The notes beneath the pieces are model-generated. The model made no database searches. It was not told where the DNA came from and worked only from the letters and a program-made list of their open reading frames with translations. The position numbers and the translations under genes were made by a program. Positions 22,594 to 30,408 of a DNA stretch of 35,627 bases are shown in pieces (positions within the stretch are counted from its first letter, which is position 1; each line of letters starts with the position of its first letter). This DNA comes from Myxococcales bacterium (GTDB lineage: Bacteria; Myxococcota; Polyangia; Nannocystales; Nannocystaceae): the NCBI GenBank assembly GCA_016793465.1, contig JAEUJW010000096.1:1-35627 (forward strand), in the 5' to 3' direction.

Positions 22594-23982
22594 ATGGGCA
22601 GGTACACCCGGGAGGTCGAGGACATCAACGCGAAGCGTCGCCCGTCGGCGGTGACGAACTCGCCCGTGGAGTCGAGCCAGAGCGGGCCGCGCGTGGGCGA
22701 GACGCTGCAGATGCAGCAGGTGATCGGCAACCGCCACGTCCGGCGGGTCATGGCCGGCGGGCGATCCGAGCCCGCCGCGCGGCGCCCGGGCGCCGGCTCC
22801 GGCGGCGCGGGCCTGCCCGCCGCCCTGCAGGCGCGGATCGAGGGCTTGAGCGGCGAGTCGCTGGCCGACGTCAGGATCCACTACGACTCGCCGAAGCCCG
22901 CGCGGCTCGACGCCCTGGCCTACACGAAGGGGAGCGAGATCCACATGGGCCCGGGTCAGGAGCGCCACCTCCCCCACGAGGCGTGGCACGTGGTCCAGCA
23001 GAAGCAAGGCCGGGTCCAGCCGACGATGCGGGCGGGCGTCCAGCTCGTCAACGACGACGCCGCGCTCGAGCGCGAGGCCGACACCATGGGCGAGCGCGCG
23101 TCCAGCCCGCAGGTCCCGCCCGGGGTCCTGGCCCCGGGTCGAGCCCGGACCGCAGCGCCCGGCCGTCCGGTCATCCAGCGGCTGTCGGTGAACCGTCCGG
23201 CGCGCAACGGCACGCAGATCCAGCTCCGCCACACCAAGTGGGCCCGGGAGTGGACGCTGTCGCTGCAAGATCACGACGGCGAGGGCCCGGCGCTGTGCTC
23301 GATCCTCTTCAAGCTCGTGACCAGCTTCAAGGGCGCCCTGCCCAAGCTGTCCGTCGACACCATGCAGGCGAGGAGCCAGTCGAAGGGGACCGGCACCGAG
23401 CTGATGAGCAGCATCCCCTGGGCGATCGAGCAGATCATCTCGCACAACCCGCTCGCCACCCGCTTCGGGAAGGTCCAGCTCCACTCCGGGTTCGCCAACA
23501 TCGTCGCGTACCAGATGACGGTGAAGAAGTACGCCGAGGCGCTCCAGCTGCGCAACAACGCGGAGTGGGAGCGCCGCGAGGCCGAGGCGATCGCGGCCAT
23601 GGGCGTCGACGAGGAGGAGGTCGTCGACCACGAGGCGCACTCGCACGAGGAGCACGAGACCGAGCCCGCGCCGCTCGTGCCGCCGAGGAAGATCAAGGAC
23701 AAGTCCTACGACATGTCGCGGTTCCCGCAGATGTGGGCGGACACCCACGTCCTCATCGGCTCCGGCCTGTTCACGATCGACGCCGGCCTGATGGACCTGT
23801 CGAGCGCCGAGACCACGGTCGCGAAGCTCGGCCGAATGAGCAAGCTGCTGATCGACAGCTTCGGCGCGTCGATCGACGTCAACGACCTCAGCGAGCTCAG
23901 CTCCCAGATCGAGGAGCTGAAGAACCAGGTCGCGCAGGCGCTCGAGGTGTCCGAGACCAAGGACGAACACGTCGAGTATTGA
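22594..23982 (+). CDS. DUF4157 (eCIS-core) protein with an unknown C-terminal domain
   Basis: The protein has 462 residues. ATG 22594 follows a G-rich ribosome site. The N-terminal 35-60 residues hold a loop of the type seen before DUF4157 (QMQQVIGNRHVRRVM). The DUF4157 core covers about 75-170: SGESLADVRIHYDS, AYTKGSEIHMGPGQE, HEAWH (128-132) with VVQQKQGRVQPT, and ALEREADTMGERA. HExxH plus the later Glu gives a zinc-peptidase-like site. DUF4157 is established as a core domain of cargo of extracellular contractile injection systems, where it may process the cargo or help it load. Residues about 190-462 resemble no family I know. They end in a coiled-coil-like segment (SSQIEELKNQVAQALEVSE) and include an acidic/His run (EEEVVDHEAHSHEEHE). 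No eCIS structural genes are in the window. Confidence 0.8.
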   Translation: MGRYTREVEDINAKRRPSAVTNSPVESSQSGPRVGETLQMQQVIGNRHVRRVMAGGRSEPAARRPGAGSGGAGLPAALQARIEGLSGESLADVRIHYDSPKPARLDALAYTKGSEIHMGPGQERHLPHEAWHVVQQKQGRVQPTMRAGVQLVNDDAALEREADTMGERASSPQVPPGVLAPGRARTAAPGRPVIQRLSVNRPARNGTQIQLRHTKWAREWTLSLQDHDGEGPALCSILFKLVTSFKGALPKLSVDTMQARSQSKGTGTELMSSIPWAIEQIISHNPLATRFGKVQLHSGFANIVAYQMTVKKYAEALQLRNNAEWERREAEAIAAMGVDEEEVVDHEAHSHEEHETEPAPLVPPRKIKDKSYDMSRFPQMWADTHVLIGSGLFTIDAGLMDLSSAETTVAKLGRMSKLLIDSFGASIDVNDLSELSSQIEELKNQVAQALEVSETKDEHVEY

Positions 23983-24244
23983 CGACGCGTCAGCGCCCGA
24001 GCGCCGCGCGGCAGGCGGCGTGGCGGCGGACGGCGGCCTCGTTCGGTCGCATCCGCAGCCGCGATCACCCCGACGATGGGAGGACGTGGCTGTCGCTCCG
24101 CGACGACCGCCACGCGGCCCTGCTCCTCGCCTCGATCAAGTCGTACGTCCATGTCCGGGTGTGATGCCGGGCTCCGGGCGCTCGCGGCCGTGGCTCGCCC
24201 AGGATCTCGCGTGTGCTAGCATCCGCGCCCCGCGAGCCCGGAGC

Positions 24245-27200
24245 ATGACCACCGCCGTCGTCGCCGAGAAGCCGTCCGTCGCCCGCGACATCGCCGCGGC
24301 CCTGGGCGCGACCCGCCGCGGCGCCGGCTGCTACGAGGGCGGCGGCTACATCGTCACCTGGGCGATCGGCCACCTCGTCGCGCTCGCCCAGCCCCACGAG
24401 GTCGACCCCGCGTGGAAGCGCTGGAGCCTGACCACCCTGCCGATGCTGCCGGCCGAGTTCCCGCTGGTCGTCGTGCCCGCCACCCAGGCCCAGTTCGCGG
24501 TCGTGCGACGCGTCCTGCGCGCGCGGGACGTCGACCGGGTGGTCTGCGCCACCGACGCCGGCCGCGAGGGCGAGCTCATCTTCCGCTACATCTACGAGGC
24601 CGCCGGCTGCCGCAGGCCGGTCCAGCGCCTGTGGATCTCGTCGCTGACCCACGCCGCGATCCGCGACGGCTTCGCCCGCCTGCGCAGCGGCGCCGACTAC
24701 GACGGCCTCGCCGACGCCGCCCGCGGCCGCAGCCGCGCCGACTGGCTGGTCGGCATGAACCTCTCGCGCGCCTACAGCCTGACGCTCGACCAGGACATCT
24801 CGGTCGGCCGCGTGCAGACCCCGACCCTCGCGCTGCTGGTCGAGCGCACCCTGGCGATCCGCGAGTTCGTGCCCGAGGACTACTGCGAGGTCGTGGCCGA
24901 GTTCCAGCCCGCCGCCGACGCGAGCGCGCAGCCCTACCTCGGCACCTGGCTGCGCCGCTCCGGCGAGCCCGGCGACGACCCGGGCAAGCGCCGGCGCCTG
25001 CCCGCCGACGGCCTCGAGGCCGCGGCGATCGTCGCCCGCGCGCGCACCGGCCGCGCCGCGATCACCAGCGTCGAGGCCGAGACCCGCGCCGTCCCGCCGC
25101 CGCTGCTCTACGACCTCACCGAGCTGCAGCGCCACGCCAACCGCCTGTACGGCTTCAGCGCCCAGCGCACGCTCGACGTGGCCCAGGCGCTCTACGAGCG
25201 CCACAAGCTGATCAGCTACCCCCGCACCGACAGCCGCCACCTGTCGACCGCGGTGGCCGCGACCCTGCCGGCGATCACCGCGGCGATCGCCGGCCGCTAC
25301 CCCGGCCTCGTCGCCCCCGGCACCGGCGCCGCGCCGCTGCGCCGGCGGTTCGTCGACGACGCCCGCGTCACCGACCACCACGCGATCGTGCCGACCGACA
25401 AGCCGGCCCGCGCGGGCCTCGGCGCCGACGAGCAGAAGATCTACGACCTGATCTGCCGGCGCCTGCTGGCGGCCTGGCACGACGATCACGTGTACTCGTC
25501 GACCACCGTGATCACCACGATCTGCGGCGACGGGTTCGAAGATCCCTACGAGAGCCGCGGCACCGCCGTACAAAAGCCCGGCTGGAAGGTGCTCGAGGTC
25601 GGCCACGGCAGACCGGCCCGGCCCGCGAAGCCCGGCAGCAAGCCCGCAGGCGCGCCCGAGCCCGACCAGGCCCTCCCCGCCGGCCTCGCCCGCGGCCAGG
25701 CCCAGCGCGTGCTCTCCGCCGAGAAGCTCGACAAGCAGACCCGCCCGCCCCCGCACTACACCGAGGCCACGCTGCTCACCGCCATGGAGACCGCCGGCAA
25801 GCTCGTCGAGGAGAAGGAGCTGTCCGCCGCGATGCGCGAGTGCGGCCTCGGCACGCCCGCCACCCGCGCGCAGATCCTCGAGACGCTGCTCCGCCGCGAG
25901 TACGTGGTGCGCGAGGCCAAGTCGATGATCGCCACCGACAAGGGCATTCATCTGATCTCGGTGGTCCACCCCGAGGTCAAGAGCCCGGCGATGACCGGCG
26001 AATGGGAGGCCAAGCTCACCCGCATGGCCCGCGGCGACGGCGACCTGCCCACATTCATGCGCGCCATCGAGGCCTTCGTGACCGACGCCGTCGCCCGCGC
26101 CACCCACGCCCCCCCACCCGACAAATTAAAAACTATTAAGAATAAAGAGCTCCCCGCCCCGCGCGCGAGCACCGCCGCCGACGAATCCACGAGCGAAGCT
26201 CGCGAACATCCGCCCACCCCACACACCCGCGCCCTCGCGAGCGACCCCACCGATTCCACGACGATTGAAACTTCTCCGCCCGCGCGTTCTCGCCGCACCC
26301 GCGCCCCCGCGAGCGACTCCTCCGATTCCACAATCAAAAATCCCCCGACCCCACGCGCCCGCCGCACCCGCACCCCCGCGAGCGACTCCACCGATTCCCC
26401 GCTCGAGACTTCGACGCGTCCCCGCCGCACCCGCACTCCCGCGAGCGACCCCACCGATTCCACGACGATTGAAACTTCTCCGCCCACGCGTTCTCGCCGC
26501 ACCCGCACCCCCGCGAGCGACTCCACCGATTCCACAATTAAAAATCCCCCGGCCCCACGCGCCCGCCGCACCCGCCCCCCCGCGAGCGATACCACCGATT
26601 CCACGCTCGAGACCTCGACGCGTCCCCGCCGCACCCGCACCCCCGCGAGCGATACCACCGATTCCACGCTCGAGACCTCGACGCGTCCCCGCCGCTCCCG
26701 CACCCCCGCGAGCGATACCACCGATTCCACGCTCGAGACTTCGACGCGGTCCCGCCGCCCCCGCACCCCCCCGAGCGACCCCGCCGATTCCCCAATCGAA
26801 AATTCCCCGGCCCCGCGTTCCCGCCGCACACGCACCCCGGCGAGCGACGAATCGCCGCTCCAACAGTCCATCATCCTCGCCACGGCTCCGGAGCCGGCGC
26901 TCGCGCGTCCCTCCGGGCGTCACGCATCGACGAGCGTTCGATCTGCCGCGTCGATCGAGCACGTCCCGGACGAACCGCCGTGGGCGCCGTGGCCCGAGGA
27001 CATACAGGACACCGCGATCGAGCCCGCATACGAGCCGGCACGCCCCCGCAGCCCCACGCTCACGCGCCCTCGCGGCCCCACGCTCACGCCCTCCAGCAGC
27101 GCCAAACCCGAGCCCGCCAGCAGCGCCGACCACTCACCTGCCCGCAGCAGCCCCGAGCTCACGCGCCCCCGTAGCCCCACGCTCACGCCATCCAGCAGCG

Positions 27201-29206
27201 TCAAACCCGAGCCTGCCGCCAGCTCCGAACCCTCACCCGCCCGCGACCGCTCCGAACCCTCACCCGCCCGCGACCGCTCCGAACCCGCGCCTGCCCGCGC
27301 CCGCGAGCCCTCGCGCCCGCCCCCACCATCAATATCAACATCAACATCGACATCCGCGGAGAGCGACGACCTGCGCGGGTTGTTGCGGGCCCGCTTCGGC
27401 TTCGCGGAGTTTCGTCCGCACCAGGAGGCCAGCATCCGCGCCGTCGCCTCGGGTCGAGACGTCCTGCTGGTCATGCCCACGGGCGCGGGCAAGTCGCTGT
27501 GCTATCAGCTCCCGGGCATCGCCCGCGGCGGCACCACGGTCGTCATCAGCCCGCTGATCGCGCTGATGGAGGACCAGGCGACCAAGCTGTTGGCGCAGGG
27601 GTTTCGGGCCGCGAGGATCCACTCGGGGCGCGGCCGGGCCGAGTCGCGCCAGGCCTGCGCCGACTACCTCGCCGGCGCGCTCGACTACCTGTTCATCGCC
27701 CCCGAGCGCCTGCGCGTGCCCGGCTTCCCCGAGCTGCTCGCGCGGCGGACCCCCGCGCTGATCGCCGTCGACGAGGCCCACTGCATCTCGCAGTGGGGCC
27801 ACGACTTTCGCCCCGACTACCGCCTGCTCGGCCAGCGCCTGCCCGCGCTGCGGCCGGCGCCGATCGTCGCGCTCACGGCCACGGCCACGCCGTCGGTCCA
27901 GGACGACATCGTCGCCCAGCTGGGCCTGCGCGCCGCGGTGCGCTCGGTCCACGGGTTTCGCCGCACCAACCTCGCCATCGAGGTCGTCGAGAACAACCCC
28001 GGCGAGCGCGCCGACGCGATCCGCGAATTATTAACAGACCCGGCGCGGCGGCCCGCGATCGTCTACGCCGCCACCCGCAAGAGCGCCGAGGAGCTGACCG
28101 ACGCGCTCGGCCCGCGCCTGGCCGCGACGTACCACGCCGGCATGAGCGCCGCGGAGCGCGACCAGGTGCAGGCGGACTTCCTGGGCGGCCGCCGCGACGT
28201 CATCGTCGCGACCACGGCGTTCGGCATGGGCATCGACAAGGCCGACATCCGCACCGTCATCCACGCGGCGTTGCCCGGCAGCCTCGAGGGGTACTATCAA
28301 GAGATCGGCCGCGCCGGCCGCGACGGCGCGCCGGCCTCGGCGATCCTCATGCACGCGTTCGTCGACCGCAAGACCCACGAGTTCTTCCACGCCAACGACT
28401 ACCCCGACCCCGCCGAGCTCGCGGCGATCTACAAGAAGCTGCCGGCGACGCCGACCGCCCGCGGCGCGCTCAACAACAGGCGCAGCCGGGCCGCCCGCGA
28501 GAAGTTCGCCAACGCGCTCGAGAAGCTGATCGTGCACGGCGGCGCGGTCGAGTCCGGCGACGCGGTCGCCCGCGGCGCCGCGACCTGGCACGTCGGCTAC
28601 ACCGCCCAGCGCGCGCACAAGCTGGCCCAGCTGCAGCACATGGCCCAGTTCGCCGGCGCCCGCGACTGCCGCATGGTCCACCTCGTGCGTCACTTCGGCG
28701 ACCAGGCCGACGGCGGGGCCGCGTGCGGCCTGTGCGACGTGTGCGCTCCGGCCCGCGGCGTCGCCGCCGCGTTCAAGGCCCCGAGCCCCGACGAGCGCAC
28801 CCACAAGGCCCGCCTGCTCGCCGCGCTCACGCGGGCCGACGGCCAGGCCACCGGCCGCCTGCACCTCGAGACCTTCGGCGACGTCATCGACCGCCGCTCG
28901 TTCGAACACATCCTCGGCGGCCTCGTCGCCGCCGGCCTGGTGACGCTCGCGCCGGCGACCTTCCCCAGGCGCGGCCGACTGATCCCCTACGAGCGCGCGA
29001 CCCTCACCCCCGCCGGCCACGCCCACGAGCTCACCGCCGTCGGCCTCGAGCTGCCGGCGCCAAAGCCCGGCAAAAAATCGGCGCGCACGACCACGAGCCG
29101 CCGCAAGCCCCGCAAGACCGCCGCGCGCACGACCACCACACGCACGACCACCGCCCGCAAACCGACCACCCGCCGCAAGCCGACCACCCGCCGCAAGCCC
29201 CGCTGA
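24245..29206 (+). CDS. topoisomerase III-RecQ helicase fusion
   Basis: The ORF encodes 1653 residues from ATG 24245. Residues 1-630 are a full type IA topoisomerase of the TopB group: Toprim (AVVAEKPSVARDIA; DAGREGELIF), LSRAYSLTLDQDISVGRVQTPTLALL, and active-site Tyr325 in ISYPRTDSRH. The C-terminal zinc fingers of TopA are absent, as in TopB. Residues about 630-1038 are a low-complexity Arg/Pro/Ser/Thr linker with tandem repeats. Residues about 1039-1600 are RecQ: FRPHQ, Walker A MPTGAGKSLCYQ (about 1077), DEAHCISQWGHDFRPDY (about 1176), LTATAT, TTAFGMGIDK, YYQEIGRAGRDG, and the RecQ zinc site (C-RM..., CGLCDVC). No HRDC domain is seen. A basic KPTTRR tail closes it. RecQ and topoisomerase III act together to dissolve recombination intermediates, so the fusion should be a one-chain dissolvasome. 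No frameshift separates the parts. Confidence 0.9.
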   Translation: MTTAVVAEKPSVARDIAAALGATRRGAGCYEGGGYIVTWAIGHLVALAQPHEVDPAWKRWSLTTLPMLPAEFPLVVVPATQAQFAVVRRVLRARDVDRVVCATDAGREGELIFRYIYEAAGCRRPVQRLWISSLTHAAIRDGFARLRSGADYDGLADAARGRSRADWLVGMNLSRAYSLTLDQDISVGRVQTPTLALLVERTLAIREFVPEDYCEVVAEFQPAADASAQPYLGTWLRRSGEPGDDPGKRRRLPADGLEAAAIVARARTGRAAITSVEAETRAVPPPLLYDLTELQRHANRLYGFSAQRTLDVAQALYERHKLISYPRTDSRHLSTAVAATLPAITAAIAGRYPGLVAPGTGAAPLRRRFVDDARVTDHHAIVPTDKPARAGLGADEQKIYDLICRRLLAAWHDDHVYSSTTVITTICGDGFEDPYESRGTAVQKPGWKVLEVGHGRPARPAKPGSKPAGAPEPDQALPAGLARGQAQRVLSAEKLDKQTRPPPHYTEATLLTAMETAGKLVEEKELSAAMRECGLGTPATRAQILETLLRREYVVREAKSMIATDKGIHLISVVHPEVKSPAMTGEWEAKLTRMARGDGDLPTFMRAIEAFVTDAVARATHAPPPDKLKTIKNKELPAPRASTAADESTSEAREHPPTPHTRALASDPTDSTTIETSPPARSRRTRAPASDSSDSTIKNPPTPRARRTRTPASDSTDSPLETSTRPRRTRTPASDPTDSTTIETSPPTRSRRTRTPASDSTDSTIKNPPAPRARRTRPPASDTTDSTLETSTRPRRTRTPASDTTDSTLETSTRPRRSRTPASDTTDSTLETSTRSRRPRTPPSDPADSPIENSPAPRSRRTRTPASDESPLQQSIILATAPEPALARPSGRHASTSVRSAASIEHVPDEPPWAPWPEDIQDTAIEPAYEPARPRSPTLTRPRGPTLTPSSSAKPEPASSADHSPARSSPELTRPRSPTLTPSSSVKPEPAASSEPSPARDRSEPSPARDRSEPAPARAREPSRPPPPSISTSTSTSAESDDLRGLLRARFGFAEFRPHQEASIRAVASGRDVLLVMPTGAGKSLCYQLPGIARGGTTVVISPLIALMEDQATKLLAQGFRAARIHSGRGRAESRQACADYLAGALDYLFIAPERLRVPGFPELLARRTPALIAVDEAHCISQWGHDFRPDYRLLGQRLPALRPAPIVALTATATPSVQDDIVAQLGLRAAVRSVHGFRRTNLAIEVVENNPGERADAIRELLTDPARRPAIVYAATRKSAEELTDALGPRLAATYHAGMSAAERDQVQADFLGGRRDVIVATTAFGMGIDKADIRTVIHAALPGSLEGYYQEIGRAGRDGAPASAILMHAFVDRKTHEFFHANDYPDPAELAAIYKKLPATPTARGALNNRRSRAAREKFANALEKLIVHGGAVESGDAVARGAATWHVGYTAQRAHKLAQLQHMAQFAGARDCRMVHLVRHFGDQADGGAACGLCDVCAPARGVAAAFKAPSPDERTHKARLLAALTRADGQATGRLHLETFGDVIDRRSFEHILGGLVAAGLVTLAPATFPRRGRLIPYERATLTPAGHAHELTAVGLELPAPKPGKKSARTTTSRRKPRKTAARTTTTRTTTARKPTTRRKPTTRRKPR
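26237..26839 (+). repeat. nine-unit tandem repeat in the Topo III-RecQ linker
   Basis: Units begin GCGAGCGA and are 72, 69, 63, 72, 69, 63, 63, 63 and 69 bp long; all are multiples of three, so the frame is kept. They encode RRTRTPASD-TDST-like blocks. The order A-B-C-A-B-C-C-C-B' shows a 204-bp higher-order duplication followed by amplification of C. A second, less regular repeat (PRSPTLTPSSS, EPSPARDRS) lies at about 27040-27300. Confidence 0.85.
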
Positions 29207-29268
29207 GCCCGCCGCCTGGAATGGCGGGGGTGGCCCCGCTCCACGCCGCGCGGTACCCTCGCGCGATC

Positions 29269-30405
29269 ATGCTCATCCGCCGCGCCGTCGCCTGCATCGC
29301 CACCGCGCTCCTCGCCTCGACATGTGCGCGCAGCGGCGACGCGTCGTCCTCGTTCTCGGGCGGGCCCGCGCCGGACTCCGGCGCCGCCGCGAGCTCCGGC
29401 TCAGACTCCGGCCCCGGCAACCAGGACAGCGGCGGGTCCAGCAGCGGGGCCAGCGGCACCGGCAACGCGAGCAGCAGCGACGACTCCGCCACGAGCATGC
29501 CGGCAATGTCGACGGGCACGTTCGACGTCGGCGTGCAACCCGACTTCGACCCGGGGCCGGTCGGCTGCCAGGGGAAGATCGACTTCCTGTTCGTGATCGA
29601 GTCCTGGTACGCGATGAAATCCAGCCAGGACAAGCTCCAGGCCGCGTTCAAGACCTTCACGGACATGATCGGCCAGGAGTTCGCCGAGTTCGACTACCAC
29701 ATCATGGTGGTGGACGCGTCGGGCATGCCGTTGATGCCGAGCAAGTGCGACAGCTGTTACTCGTGCATCGGCTGTACGATGCCGGGGTGTGGTGACTTCG
29801 GGGGGCCGCTCGACTACCCCTGCGACTACGTTCCGTCCGCCTGCGACGTCACCGAGGGCGCCGGGACCGTAGTCACGGGCAACTTCGACGCCACGAACCA
29901 TCCCTGCGCGCTGTTCGGCGGCAACCGCTACATCATCAAGGGCGAGCCCGACCTCGAGGGGACGTTCAAGTGCATCGCCACTCTGGGCCAGGGCCCCAAG
30001 ACGCCGACGGCGGCGATGAACATGATGGCCGCGCTCGCCCCGGACATGCTCGACGGCGGCTGCAACGACGGCTTCCTGCGCGACGAGGCCCTGCTGGCGG
30101 TCATCGAGCTCACGGCCGCCAGCGACGGCCTCAGCCCGGGGACGCCACAGAGCTGGTACGACGCGCTGGTCGCGGCCAAGCACGGCAACGAGGAGGCGGT
30201 CGTCCTCCTGGCGTTCTCGCACGACCTCGACGATTCGAACCAACTGTGTCTCGGGGATTCGAACCAGCGAGCTCCGCAGCGTGACTTTGTCGAGACCGCA
30301 GCCCACGGGATCTGGGAGAGCGTCTGCGTCGACAGCTACATCCCGGCCCTGGAGAAGACGGCCGAGGTGATCCTCGAGCAGTGCACGGTGTTCGTCCCGC
30401 AGTGA
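29269..30405 (+). CDS. VWA-like surface lipoprotein with a degenerate metal site
   Basis: A protein of 378 residues from ATG 29269. The signal ends near LLAST-C, followed by a 70-residue Ser/Gly/Ala stalk. The globular part begins GCQGKIDFLFVIESWYAMKSSQDKLQAAFKTFTDMI. This is the first strand and helix of a von Willebrand A domain, but the usual DxSxS metal ligands (normally like DNSGSM) read ESWYAM. Later blocks fit the family: DYHIMVVDAS, a Cys-rich insert (CDSCYSCIGCTMPGC), a LGQGPKTPTAAMNMMAAL helix and VVLLAFSHDLDDSN. The likely place is the outer-membrane surface. It converges with the next gene; the stop codons are 3 bp apart. No terminator fits between them. Confidence 0.82.
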   Translation: MLIRRAVACIATALLASTCARSGDASSSFSGGPAPDSGAAASSGSDSGPGNQDSGGSSSGASGTGNASSSDDSATSMPAMSTGTFDVGVQPDFDPGPVGCQGKIDFLFVIESWYAMKSSQDKLQAAFKTFTDMIGQEFAEFDYHIMVVDASGMPLMPSKCDSCYSCIGCTMPGCGDFGGPLDYPCDYVPSACDVTEGAGTVVTGNFDATNHPCALFGGNRYIIKGEPDLEGTFKCIATLGQGPKTPTAAMNMMAALAPDMLDGGCNDGFLRDEALLAVIELTAASDGLSPGTPQSWYDALVAAKHGNEEAVVLLAFSHDLDDSNQLCLGDSNQRAPQRDFVETAAHGIWESVCVDSYIPALEKTAEVILEQCTVFVPQ

Positions 30406-30408
30406 CCG

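Noticed and set aside
23983..24164. A possible protein tail (RTWLSLRDDRHAALLLASIKSYVHVRV) in another frame after the DUF4157 gene
   Set aside because: There is no start, no family match that I can recognise and only about 50 residues; it may be a chance frame or an old fragment.
26237..26839. Possible CRISPR array
   Set aside because: The units are contiguous, 63-72 bp, all multiples of three and encode protein; there are no unique spacers.
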